Below are positions 50,888 to 59,157 of a stretch of 64,000 nt of DNA, in pieces; the first letter of the stretch is position 1; each line of letters opens with the position of its first letter. The notes under the pieces were generated by a model. It did not search any database and was not told the DNA's origin. It worked only from the letters and a program-made list of their open reading frames with translations. The DNA comes from Streptomyces sulfonofaciens. Its GTDB lineage: Bacteria; Actinomycetota; Actinomycetes; Streptomycetales; Streptomycetaceae. The stretch spans positions 1 through 64,000 of the forward strand of contig NZ_BNCD01000027.1 in NCBI RefSeq assembly GCF_014656295.1. Direction: 5' to 3'. Both the position numbers and the translations under genes were made by a program.

Positions 50888-52750
50888 GTGCCCGCGACCA
50901 CTGACCATGTGCCTGAGCCGAGCCGTACCGACCCGGCTCGGATCCGCAACTTCTGCATCATCGCGCACATCGACCACGGCAAGTCCACGCTTGCCGACCG
51001 GATGCTCCAGCTCACCGGAGTGGTCGACCAGCGGCAGATGCGCGCCCAGTACCTCGACCGGATGGACATCGAGCGCGAGCGCGGGATCACGATCAAGTCC
51101 CAGGCCGTCCGGCTGCCCTGGGCCCCCGTCGAGGGCCCCGACCAGGGCAGGACCCACATCCTGAACATGATCGACACTCCGGGACACGTGGACTTCACCT
51201 ACGAGGTGTCCCGTTCCCTCGCCGCCTGCGAGGGCACGATCCTGCTCGTCGACGCCGCCCAGGGCATCGAGGCCCAGACCCTCGCCAACCTCTACCTGGC
51301 GATGGAGAACGACCTCACCATCATCCCGGTCCTCAACAAGATCGACCTGCCGGCCGCCCAGCCGGAGAAGTTCTCCGAGGAACTGGCGAACCTCGTCGGC
51401 TGCGAGCCGGACGAGGTCCTCAAGGTCTCGGCGAAGACCGGCCTCGGAGTGGAGGCGCTGCTCGACAAGGTGGTCGCCGAGATCCCCCCGCCGGTCGGCG
51501 TCCCCGACGCCCCCGCCCGCGCCATGATCTTCGACTCGGTCTACGACTCCTACCGCGGCGTGGTGACGTACGTACGTGTCGTCGACGGCCAGCTGAACAA
51601 GCGCGAGCGGATCCGGATGATGTCCACCGGCGCCACCCACGAACTGCTGGAGATCGGCACCAACTCGCCGGAGATGCTGCCCGCCGACGGCCTCGGCGTC
51701 GGCGAGGTGGGCTATCTGATCACCGGTGTGAAGGACGTCCGGCAGTCCAAGGTCGGTGACACCATCACCGCCCAGTCCAAGGGCGCGCAGGAGCCGCTCG
51801 GCGGGTACAAGGACCCCAGGCCGATGGTCTTCTCCGGTCTGTATCCGCTGGACGGCTCGGACTATCCGGAGCTGCGCGAGGCCCTGGACAAGCTCCAGCT
51901 CAACGACGCCGCGCTGGTCTACGAGCCGGAGACCTCCGCCGCGCTCGGCTTCGGCTTCCGCGTCGGCTTCCTCGGACTGCTCCACCTCGACGTGGTGCGC
52001 GAGCGGCTGGAACGCGAGTTCGGCCTCGACCTGATCGCCACCGCGCCGAACGTGGTCTACCGCGTCGTCATGGAGGACGGGGCGGAGCACACGGTCACCA
52101 ATCCGAGTGAGTTTCCGGAAGGAAAGCTCGCAGAGGTGCACGAGCCCGTGGTGCGGGCCACGATCCTCGCGCCGAGCGAGTTCATCGGCGCGATCATGGA
52201 GCTCTGCCAGACCCGGCGGGGCGTGCTGCTCGGCATGGACTACCTCTCCGAGGACCGTGTGGAGATCCGCTACACCCTGCCGCTCGCCGAGATCGTCTTC
52301 GACTTCTTCGACCAACTGAAGTCCAAGACCCGCGGGTACGCCTCGCTCGACTACGAGCCCACCGGCGAGCAGAGTGCGCAGCTCGTCAAGGTCGACATCC
52401 TGCTGCACGGCGACAAGGTGGACGCTTTCTCGGCGATCACCCACAGGGACCAGGCGTACGCGTACGGGGTGCGGCTGGTCGCCAAGCTCAAGGAGCTCAT
52501 CCCGCGGCAGAACTTCGAGGTGCCCGTGCAGGCCGCGATCGGCTCCCGGGTGATCGCCCGGGAGACCATCCGGGCCATCCGCAAGGACGTCCTCGCCAAG
52601 TGCTACGGCGGTGACATCTCCCGCAAGCGGAAGCTGCTGGAGAAGCAGAAGGAGGGGAAGAAGCGGATGAAGATGGTGGGCGCCGTCGAGGTGCCCCAGG
52701 AGGCGTTCATCGCGGTGCTCTCCAGCGACGACGGAGGCAAGAAGAAGTAG
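50888..52750 (+). CDS. lepA: Elongation factor 4 (LepA), back-translocating GTPase
   Basis: A 620-residue protein from GTG 50888, normal length. The GTPase domain has G1 AHIDHGKST (residues 26-34), switch II 'MIDTPGHVDFTYEVSRSL' and G4 NKIDLP; domain II and the EF-G-like domains follow ('KPYSALSYEF-type' positions), with the LepA-specific C-terminal domain ending 'GKKRMKMVGAVEVPQEAF'. EF4 helps stalled ribosomes and initiation under stress. It is divergent from rpsT and closes with a strong hairpin. Confidence 0.96.
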   Translation: MPATTDHVPEPSRTDPARIRNFCIIAHIDHGKSTLADRMLQLTGVVDQRQMRAQYLDRMDIERERGITIKSQAVRLPWAPVEGPDQGRTHILNMIDTPGHVDFTYEVSRSLAACEGTILLVDAAQGIEAQTLANLYLAMENDLTIIPVLNKIDLPAAQPEKFSEELANLVGCEPDEVLKVSAKTGLGVEALLDKVVAEIPPPVGVPDAPARAMIFDSVYDSYRGVVTYVRVVDGQLNKRERIRMMSTGATHELLEIGTNSPEMLPADGLGVGEVGYLITGVKDVRQSKVGDTITAQSKGAQEPLGGYKDPRPMVFSGLYPLDGSDYPELREALDKLQLNDAALVYEPETSAALGFGFRVGFLGLLHLDVVRERLEREFGLDLIATAPNVVYRVVMEDGAEHTVTNPSEFPEGKLAEVHEPVVRATILAPSEFIGAIMELCQTRRGVLLGMDYLSEDRVEIRYTLPLAEIVFDFFDQLKSKTRGYASLDYEPTGEQSAQLVKVDILLHGDKVDAFSAITHRDQAYAYGVRLVAKLKELIPRQNFEVPVQAAIGSRVIARETIRAIRKDVLAKCYGGDISRKRKLLEKQKEGKKRMKMVGAVEVPQEAFIAVLSSDDGGKKK

Positions 52751-52845
52751 GCGCCTCGGCTCGCCCAGGGCTTCCCGGGCGGGCCGCGGCCACCGGACCG
52801 GCATCGGCGCGCCCGTGTGTGCGGGGCCCGCGCGTGCCGGTCGTC

Positions 52846-52882
52846 CCCGAGACCCGGCGCGCCCCGTGCGCCGGGTCTCGGG
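52846..52882 (+). terminator. 15-bp hairpin after lepA
   Basis: Perfect arms 52846-52860 and 52868-52882, 7-nt loop, about 95 bp after the lepA stop. Confidence 0.75.
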
Positions 52883-52990
52883 CGTTCTCGCGGCGGTCCG
52901 CTAGCACAGCCGTCCCATCCGGTGTGTGCGCAAAAGCGGGACTCTCTGCGAAGAGACGGAGCGCCGTGTAAAGAGACGCGTCATGGCCTC

Positions 52991-53019
52991 TTACGCGTGG
53001 CCCGGCTGCCCTCTACTCT
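52991..53019 (+). promoter_or_regulatory. Candidate promoter of the acyl-CoA ligase gene
   Basis: TTACGC (52991-52996), a 17-bp spacer and TACTCT (53014-53019). With the terminator of lepA this accounts for the 369-bp gap 52751-53119. Confidence 0.5.
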
Positions 53020-53033
53020 GATCACGCTCGACA

Positions 53034-53049
53034 GTTACTCGTGAGTTAA
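53034..53049 (+). promoter_or_regulatory. Candidate operator downstream of the ligase promoter
   Basis: Imperfect dyad: arms ACTC and GAGT around GT, with T/A flanks (TTACTC...GAGTTA), centred about 22 bp after the -10 box. The place fits a repressor blocking elongation or initiation, as TetR-type regulators do for fatty-acid genes. Confidence 0.4.
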
Positions 53050-53119
53050 ACAAGCAGCCAAGCCGCGGGCAGTCGGCCACCTGGCAAAGAGCCACGCTGT
53101 CGCGGGCCCGGAGGAAGTC

Positions 53120-55015
53120 GTGAGCGACACACAGACCCTGATCGAGAACCGTCCGCCGTCGGTGGCGACTGTCTTCCTGGAGCGCGTGGCGGCCACGCCC
53201 GACAAGGAGGCCTACCGGTATCCGGTCCCGCCCGCCTCGGGCGCGGGGCCCGACGACTGGAAGTCGCTGAGCTGGGCGCAGGCGGCCGATCGGGTCACCG
53301 CCATCGCCGCGGGCCTCATAGAACTCGGCGTCGGGCCCGAGGAGCGGGTCGCGCTCGCTTCGACCACACGGATCGAGTGGGTCCTCACGGACCTCGGCAT
53401 CCTGTGCGCGGGAGCGGCCACCACCACCGTCTACCCGCAGACCAACGCCGACGAGTCCGCGTTCATCCTCGCCGACTCCGGCAGCAGGGTGCTCATCGCG
53501 GAGGACGTCGAACAACTGGCCAAGGCGCGTCAGCGGCGCACCGACCTGCCCGGGCTCGCGCACGTGGTCGTGATCGACCCCCGCGGCGTGAGGGACGCGG
53601 CCCCCGCGGACGAGCCCGACGGCTGGGTCATCACTCTCGACGAGCTCCAGGCGCGCGGTGCCGCCCGCCTGGAGAAGGACCCCGACCTCATCAGGGAGCG
53701 GGTCTCCGCGATCACCGCCGACCAGCTCGCCACCCTGATCTACACGTCCGGCACCACCGGCCGCCCCAAGGGTGTGCGGCTGCCGCACGACTGCTGGTCG
53801 TACATGGCCAAGGCCATTGCCGCCACCGGCCTCATCTACCCGGACGACGTGCAGTACCTGTGGCTGCCGCTCGCGCACGTCTTCGGCAAGGTGCTCACCA
53901 GCGGCCAGGTGGAGGTCGGGCACGTCACCGCAGTCGACGGCCGGGTCGACAAGATCATCGAGAACCTTCCGGTGGTGCAGCCCACCTACATGGCCGCCGT
54001 GCCGCGCATCTTCGAGAAGGTCTACAACGGCGTCGCGGCCAAGGCCCGGGCCGGCGGGGCAGCCAAGTACAAGATCTTCCAGTGGGCCGCGGGAGTGGCC
54101 CGCGAGTACGCGAAGGTCACCCAGGACACCTACCGCCGCACCGGCAGGGCCTCCGCGCCCCTGGGCCTGGGCGCCAAGCACAAGATCGCCGACGCCCTCG
54201 TCTACAGCAAGCTGCGCGAGGCCTTCGGCGGGCGGATGCGGGCCTGTGTCTCGGGTTCGGCGGCGCTCGCGCCCGACATCGGCTACTTCTTCGCCGGCGC
54301 CGGAGTGCACATCCTGGAGGGCTACGGACTCACGGAGTCGTCGGCGGCGTCCTTCGTCAACCCGGGCGAGGCGTACCGCACCGGCACCGTCGGCAAGCCG
54401 CTGCCGGGCACCGAGGTCCGCATCGCCGAGGACGGCGAGGTCCTGCTCCGCGGGCCCGGCATCATGCAGGGCTACCACGGCCTGCCGGACAAGACGGCCG
54501 AGGTGCTGGAGGCCGACGGCTGGTTCCACACCGGCGACATCGGCGAGCTCTCGGCAGACGGCTATCTGCGGATCACGGACCGCAAGAAGGACCTGATCAA
54601 GACCTCCGGCGGCAAGTACATCGCCCCGGCCGAGGCCGAGGGCCAGTTCAAGGCGGTCTGCCCGTTCGTCTCGAACATCCTGGTGCACGGTGCCGACCGG
54701 AACTTCTGCACCGCGCTGATCGCACTCGACGAACCCTCGATCATGGACTGGGCGAAGGAGCACGGCCTGGCCGGCAAGTCGTACGCCGAGGTGGTGGCGG
54801 CGCCCGCCACGGTCGCCCTCGTCGACGGCTACGTCCAGCGGCTCAACGAGGGGCTCCAGCGCTGGCAGGCCATCCGCAAGTTCCGGCTGCTGCCGCGTGA
54901 CCTGGACATCGAGCACGGTGAGCTGACGCCCAGCCTGAAGCTGAAGCGGCCCGTGGTGGAGCGGGAGTACCGGCATCTGATCGACGAGATGTACGCGGGG
55001 GCCCGCGAGGCCTGA
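53120..55015 (+). CDS. Long-chain fatty-acid CoA ligase (AMP-forming)
   Basis: A 631-residue protein from GTG 53120 (GGAGGAAG 4 nt upstream). It belongs to the acyl-adenylate superfamily: P-loop 'LIYTSGTTGRPKGVRLPH' at about 206-223, 'LPLAHVFGKVLTSGQVE', the A5 motif 'EGYGLTESSAASFVNPG' and A8 'YLRITDRKKDLIKTSGGKYI'. It activates fatty acids to acyl-AMP and then acyl-CoA for beta-oxidation or lipid synthesis, in the cytosol at the membrane. The form is like FadD15-type enzymes of mycobacteria. It has its own promoter with a candidate operator, so fatty acid-responsive control is likely. Confidence 0.94.
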   Translation: MSDTQTLIENRPPSVATVFLERVAATPDKEAYRYPVPPASGAGPDDWKSLSWAQAADRVTAIAAGLIELGVGPEERVALASTTRIEWVLTDLGILCAGAATTTVYPQTNADESAFILADSGSRVLIAEDVEQLAKARQRRTDLPGLAHVVVIDPRGVRDAAPADEPDGWVITLDELQARGAARLEKDPDLIRERVSAITADQLATLIYTSGTTGRPKGVRLPHDCWSYMAKAIAATGLIYPDDVQYLWLPLAHVFGKVLTSGQVEVGHVTAVDGRVDKIIENLPVVQPTYMAAVPRIFEKVYNGVAAKARAGGAAKYKIFQWAAGVAREYAKVTQDTYRRTGRASAPLGLGAKHKIADALVYSKLREAFGGRMRACVSGSAALAPDIGYFFAGAGVHILEGYGLTESSAASFVNPGEAYRTGTVGKPLPGTEVRIAEDGEVLLRGPGIMQGYHGLPDKTAEVLEADGWFHTGDIGELSADGYLRITDRKKDLIKTSGGKYIAPAEAEGQFKAVCPFVSNILVHGADRNFCTALIALDEPSIMDWAKEHGLAGKSYAEVVAAPATVALVDGYVQRLNEGLQRWQAIRKFRLLPRDLDIEHGELTPSLKLKRPVVEREYRHLIDEMYAGAREA

Positions 55016-55373
55016 TCCGCGGCGGGGCGCGCCTTCGGGGCCCCGGCCCCGTCCGCCCCCGCCCTCCGCTCTCCCGGGTCCTGGCTTACCCGGGTCCTGG
55101 CTCTCCCGGCCCCTGGCCCCGGCCGAGGTCCGGAGCCTTCGCCCTGGCCCCTCTCCGGGCCCTGGTTCACCCCTGGGTGCGTTCACCGTTCGTCTCCGGG
55201 GTCTGGCCCGTGTCTGGGGTCTGGCCCGTCTCCGAAGCCTGGTCCGTGTCCGGGGCCCTGGTCCGCCTCCGGCGGGTGCCCGGTGCGTTTCAAGGTCCCT
55301 TTCGGGGTCGTTGCGTCTCCGGGTCCCTTTCGGGGTCTCCGCCGCACCCCGGTGGGTCTTCGGGGCGTTCCCG

Positions 55374-55443
55374 GCGGGGTGCGGGGTGCGGGGTGCGGGG
55401 TGCGGGGTGCGGGGTGCGGGGTGCGGGGTGCGGGGTGCGGGGT
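55374..55443. repeat. Ten tandem copies of heptamer GCGGGGT
   Basis: Perfect array, ten units of 7 bp. The same heptamer occurs as two copies at about 28968-28982. G-rich on the plus strand, so G-quadruplex formation is possible. Confidence 0.95.
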
Positions 55444-55732
55444 GCGCCGCTGTGCCGCTGTGCGGCTGACCGGTTCTGCCGCTGTGCCGCCCTGCGGCCG
55501 GTGAGTGGTCTGGGCCGGGTGTGCCACGGTGGGCCGGTGGCCGTGCGCGGGTGCGTCGTGGTCGCTCGCGCGCTTCCCCGCGCCCCTTCCAGGGCACGGG
55601 GCCTCGCCGGTGGCGAGCCGTCCTCGGCCGCGGGGCGCCCATCCCGAGCGGCCCCGCAGACCGACGGCGCACCGGAAGCGGACAACGGCAGGCCCGGCGG
55701 GAACCGGGCAGCGCCCCGGAAGCATCCTCGGC

Positions 55733-55796
55733 ATGGCCGCATGGCCGCATGGCCGCATGGCCGCATGGCCGCATGGCCGCATGGCCGCATGGCCGC
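55733..55796. repeat. Eight tandem copies of octamer ATGGCCGC upstream of hemW
   Basis: Perfect array, eight units of 8 bp, ending 35 bp before the hemW ATG. Each unit contains an ATG, so all three plus-strand frames receive start codons, and every frame encodes the same repeat MAAWPHGR with 24-nt periodicity. Confidence 0.95.
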
Positions 55797-55831
55797 ACAG
55801 CGGCACAGCGGCATACGGGAGAATGGTCCGT

Positions 55832-57064
55832 ATGCCTTCCGTACCGCCCGACGGCGAGCCCGTGCCCGATGACGGGGCGCTGCCCGCGTCCGCCCTCGAC
55901 GGTGCCGCCGACCGCCCCCTCGGGTTCTATCTGCACGTGCCGTACTGCGCCGCCCGCTGCGGCTACTGCGACTTCAACACCTACACCGCGACCGAGCTGC
56001 GCGGCACCGGCGGTGTGCTCGCCTCCCGGGAGAACTACGCGGCCACGCTGGCCGACGAGGTCCGCCTGGCCCGCAAGGTCCTCGGTGAGGACCCGCGCCG
56101 GGTGCGCACCGTCTTCGTCGGCGGCGGCACCCCGACCCTGCTTCCCGCGGACGACCTGGTGCGGATGCTGGACACGATCCGCTCCGAGTTCGGGCTCGAG
56201 GACGACGCGGAGGTCACCACCGAGGCCAACCCGGAGTCCGTCGGCCCCGCCTATCTGGCCCGGCTGCGGGCCGGAGGCTTCAACCGGATCTCCTTCGGCA
56301 TGCAGAGCGCGCGCCGGCACGTGCTGGACGTGCTGGACCGCACGCACACCCCGGGCCGCCCCGAACAGTGCGTGGCGGAGGCACGGGCCGCCGGGTTCGC
56401 ACACGTGAATCTCGATCTGATCTACGGAACGCCGGGCGAGTCCGACGACGACTGGCGCGCCTCACTGGACGCGGCGATCGGCGCCGGGCCCGACCACGTG
56501 TCGGCGTACGCGCTGATCGTCGAGGAGGGCACGGGACTGGCGCGGCGGATCCGGCGCGGCGAGATACCGATGACGGACGACGACGAGCACGCGGACCGCT
56601 ATCTGATCGCCGAGGAGATGCTCTCCGCGGCGGGCTTCGCCTGGTACGAGGTGTCGAACTGGGCGACCTCTCCCGCGGGGCGCTGCCTGCACAACGAGCT
56701 GTACTGGCGAGGAGCGGACTGGTGGGGTGCCGGGCCGGGGGCGCACAGCCACGTCGGCGGGGTGCGGTGGTGGAACGCCAGGCATCCGGGCGCGTACGCG
56801 GCACGGCTGGCGGCCGGGCGGTCGCCGGGCGCGGGGCGGGAGGTGCTGGCGGCGGAGGACCGGCGGGTCGAGCGGATCCTGCTCGAACTGCGGCTCACGG
56901 ACGGCTGCCCGCTGTCGCTGCTGCGGGCGCAGGGAGCCGCGGCGGCCCGCCGTGCCGTCGCCGAGGGGCTCCTTGAGGCGGGCCCCCACGCCGAGGGCCG
57001 GGCCGTGCTCACCCTGCGGGGCCGGCTGCTGGCCGACGCGGTGGTCCGGGACCTGGTGGACTGA
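55832..57064 (+). CDS. hemW: HemW-like radical SAM protein (coproporphyrinogen III oxidase-like / heme chaperone)
   Basis: A 410-residue protein. ATG 55832 is chosen: GGGAG (55817-55821) is 10 nt upstream; an ATG at 55823 is also in frame but too close to that site. The [4Fe-4S] ligands are C39, C43, C46 (CAARCGYC followed by DF), and the HemW-specific HNxxYW motif is present ('LHNELYWRG'), with a C-terminal HemN_C domain. HemW binds heme and is thought to insert it into cytochromes rather than oxidise coproporphyrinogen. The frame is open upstream right through the octamer array back to 55505, so N-terminal extension by the repeats is formally possible but unlikely. Confidence 0.93.
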   Translation: MPSVPPDGEPVPDDGALPASALDGAADRPLGFYLHVPYCAARCGYCDFNTYTATELRGTGGVLASRENYAATLADEVRLARKVLGEDPRRVRTVFVGGGTPTLLPADDLVRMLDTIRSEFGLEDDAEVTTEANPESVGPAYLARLRAGGFNRISFGMQSARRHVLDVLDRTHTPGRPEQCVAEARAAGFAHVNLDLIYGTPGESDDDWRASLDAAIGAGPDHVSAYALIVEEGTGLARRIRRGEIPMTDDDEHADRYLIAEEMLSAAGFAWYEVSNWATSPAGRCLHNELYWRGADWWGAGPGAHSHVGGVRWWNARHPGAYAARLAAGRSPGAGREVLAAEDRRVERILLELRLTDGCPLSLLRAQGAAAARRAVAEGLLEAGPHAEGRAVLTLRGRLLADAVVRDLVD

Positions 57065-57110
57065 GGAGCCGGTGGGTCGGGGACCCGGGCCGGGCGCGGA
57101 AGGCGGACGT

Positions 57111-58019
57111 ATGCGCATCGCTTGGCAGGACGCGGGCTGGGAGGGGCTGACGGCACGGGTCGGGCGCTGCCGGCTGCCGGTGTGGGACTGCACGTCCGGG
57201 CTGGTCGCCGGGGACGAGGGGGCCCTGCTGGTCGACGCGGGCGCCACGCCGGCGCAGGGTGGCCGGCTGCGGGCCGCCGCGGCCCGGCTGCTCGGCGGCG
57301 GGCGCCGGGTGACCCATCTCGCGCTCACCCACCCGCACTTCGACCACGTGCTGGGTGCTCCGGCGTTCGCGGGTGCGCAGTTCCACGGCCCGGCCGGTGC
57401 CGGCGTGCTGCTCGCCGCGGACACCGAGGGACTGCGCGCGGACGCGGTGCGCCACGGCGTCGCCGTGCAGGACGCGGCGGACGCCGCCGGGGCCCTCGGG
57501 CGCCTGGCACGGGACACCGCTCACGCGCCCGACGCCCCCGACGCGCCCGACGCGGTGCGGCGGACCGCCGACCCGAGCCGCCCCACCGCCACCGCACCGG
57601 CGCGCCCTCGGCCGCCGGACACCCGTACCGGCGCCCGCGCCCCCGGGTCCGCCCCCGCCCCCGCTCCTGCGTCCCCGTGGCACCCCGTGACCGACCGGCA
57701 GGCGCTCGATCTGGGCGGCGGAGTGCGGGCCCTGCTGCTGAACGTGGGCCCCGGCCACACGGCGCACGACCTTGCGGTGCTGGTCCCGGGCGGCGACGGC
57801 GAGCCGGACGTGGTCTTCTGCGGGGACCTCGTGGAGGAGTCGGGGGAACCGCAGGCAGGGCCGGACGCCGTTCCGGGGCGCTGGCCCGGAGCCCTCGACC
57901 GGCTGCTCGCCCTGGGCGGCCCCGAGGCCCTCTACGTACCGGGCCACGGCGCCGTCGTGGACGCCGGCTTCGTCCGGCGCCAGCGCGATCAACTCGCCCT
58001 GCGTTTCGGCGTGTCGTGA
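57111..58019 (+). CDS. Metallo-beta-lactamase fold hydrolase
   Basis: A 302-residue protein from ATG 57111, 46 bp after hemW. It has the binuclear metal motif THPHFDH (residues about 73-79), then 'FCGDLVEESGEPQ' as a further metal ligand and 'YVPGHGAVVDAGFV' near the end. Between residues about 140 and 185 there is an Asp/Ala/Pro/Arg-rich insert that separates the two halves of the fold and looks disordered. The family includes glyoxalase II-like thioesterases and many uncharacterised hydrolases; substrate unknown. Same direction as hemW and DUF3097, possibly one transcript. Confidence 0.86.
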   Translation: MRIAWQDAGWEGLTARVGRCRLPVWDCTSGLVAGDEGALLVDAGATPAQGGRLRAAAARLLGGGRRVTHLALTHPHFDHVLGAPAFAGAQFHGPAGAGVLLAADTEGLRADAVRHGVAVQDAADAAGALGRLARDTAHAPDAPDAPDAVRRTADPSRPTATAPARPRPPDTRTGARAPGSAPAPAPASPWHPVTDRQALDLGGGVRALLLNVGPGHTAHDLAVLVPGGDGEPDVVFCGDLVEESGEPQAGPDAVPGRWPGALDRLLALGGPEALYVPGHGAVVDAGFVRRQRDQLALRFGVS

Positions 58020-58040
58020 CCGCCCGCGCCCGCTCTCTTC

Positions 58041-58053
58041 TATCGTCGGCCGA
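58041..58053 (+). promoter_or_regulatory. TATCGT -10-like box before the DUF3097 gene
   Basis: TATCGT (58041-58046) ends 7 nt before the ATG at 58054; GTGACC (58016-58021) is a possible -35 with a long 19-bp spacer. No ribosome site, so a leaderless transcript is plausible. Confidence 0.35.
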
Positions 58054-58857
58054 ATGCGCCAGTACTCACCGGACCTCACGCCGCCCTGGAAGAAGCAGCA
58101 GCCCGCGCCCGAGGTGCCCGCGGAGCCCGGGCTCGTGGTGGAGGAGGCGGGCACGGGGTTCTGCGGGGCGGTGATCCGCTGCGAGGCGGGCACGGTCACG
58201 TTGGAGGACCGCTTCGGCAAGCACCGCGCCTTCCCGCTCCAGCCGCGCGGCTTCCTGCTGGAGGGCAGGCCGGTGACCCTGGTCCGCCCGGCCTCGGGCG
58301 CCCCCGCGCGCCCGACCCGCACCGCCTCCGGCTCCGTCGCCGTGCCGGGCGCCCGGGCCCGGGTGGCGCGTGCCGGGCGCATCTACGTGGAGGGCCGGCA
58401 CGACGCCGAGCTGGTCGAGAAGGTGTGGGGCGACGACCTGCGCATCGAGGGCGTGGTGGTCGAGTACCTGGAGGGCGTGGACGACCTCCCGGCGATCGTC
58501 GAGTCCTTCGGCCCCGGGCCGGACGCCCACCTCGGCGTCCTCGTCGACCACCTGGTGCCCGGCACCAAGGAGTCCCGCATCGCGGCCGCGGTGACCGGCC
58601 CGCACACCCTGGTCGTGGGCCACCCGTACATCGACGTCTGGGAGGCCGTGAAACCGTCCTCCGTGGGAATCGCCGCCTGGCCCCGCGTCCCGCGCGGACA
58701 GGACTGGAAGACCGGCGTCTGCCGCGCCCTCGGCTGGCCGGAGCACACCGGCGCCGCCTGGCAGCGCATCCTGGCGTGCGTCCACAGCTACAAGGACCTG
58801 GAGCCGGCGCTCCTCGGCCGGGTCGAGGAGCTGATCGACTTCGTCACGGCGCCGTAG
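58054..58857 (+). CDS. DUF3097 family protein
   Basis: A 267-residue protein from ATG 58054. The conserved opening MRQYSPDLTPPWKKQQP and the 'RIYVEGRHDAELVEKVWGDD' and 'HLGVLVDHLVPGTKESRI' blocks match DUF3097, an actinobacterial family. The central stretch 'YVEGRHDAELVEKVWG' with later aspartates (DHL) resembles a Toprim domain, so nucleotide or nucleic-acid chemistry is possible (inference). It lies 34 bp after the metallo-beta-lactamase gene and 74 bp before the hrcA promoter. No ribosome site is visible. Confidence 0.85.
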   Translation: MRQYSPDLTPPWKKQQPAPEVPAEPGLVVEEAGTGFCGAVIRCEAGTVTLEDRFGKHRAFPLQPRGFLLEGRPVTLVRPASGAPARPTRTASGSVAVPGARARVARAGRIYVEGRHDAELVEKVWGDDLRIEGVVVEYLEGVDDLPAIVESFGPGPDAHLGVLVDHLVPGTKESRIAAAVTGPHTLVVGHPYIDVWEAVKPSSVGIAAWPRVPRGQDWKTGVCRALGWPEHTGAAWQRILACVHSYKDLEPALLGRVEELIDFVTAP

Positions 58858-58931
58858 CCGGCCGGCGGGGCGGGGTGCCGGCTCGGCGGACGGGGGCGTC
58901 CGGGCGGTTGCCCGCGCCACCGCCAGCGCTC

Positions 58932-58962
58932 TTGCCCCGGCGGCACCTGTGCGCCGTACACT
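58932..58962 (+). promoter_or_regulatory. hrcA-dnaJ promoter
   Basis: TTGCCC (58932-58937), a 19-bp spacer and TACACT (58957-58962), with the CIRCE element 14 bp downstream. Confidence 0.55.
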
Positions 58963-58975
58963 GGGCGGGTGAAAA

Positions 58976-59002
58976 TTGGCACTCGTGTGTGGTGAGTGCC
59001 AG
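58976..59002 (+). promoter_or_regulatory. CIRCE operator (HrcA binding site)
   Basis: TTGGCACTC (58976-58984), exactly 9 nt, GAGTGCCAG (58994-59002). It matches the consensus TTAGCACTC-N9-GAGTGCTAA at all but one base per arm side plus flank. HrcA, encoded just downstream, would repress its own operon until heat shock. Confidence 0.92.
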
Positions 59003-59157
59003 GGTGGGCGCCCGCCGGCGGGTGTCCCCGGTGGCCGGCCGCCGGCCGCCGGCCGGGCCGGGGAGGGCCGGGCCCCGTGCCGGGGAGATCCGGACGCAGG
59101 GCCGGGTGTGTGCGAGGCCGGACGCAGGGTCCGGGTGGACGGAACTGGAGGTGCGCG

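Larger units (their letters stand above)
55016..55831. other. 816-bp repeat-filled spacer between the ligase gene and hemW
   Basis: No gene is supported. It contains GGTCCTGGC-type repeats (about 55076-55135), GGTCTGGCCCGT repeats (about 55199-55235), the heptamer array 55374-55443, CCGCTGTGC repeats (about 55447-55490) and the octamer array 55733-55796. Long open frames on both strands run through it only because the repeats lack stop codons. Confidence 0.7.

Noticed and set aside
55733..55796. Possible CRISPR array.
   Set aside because: The units are 8 bp and contiguous, with no spacers and no cas genes.
55505..55831. N-terminal extension of hemW through the octamer array.
   Set aside because: GGGAG is correctly placed for ATG 55832 and the family core begins within 35 residues; the extension is repeat-encoded.
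55177..55872. A 231-residue open frame and its antisense counterparts running through the heptamer and octamer arrays.
   Set aside because: The repeats lack stop codons in several frames, no domain is present, and the composition is that of the repeats. Treated as non-coding.
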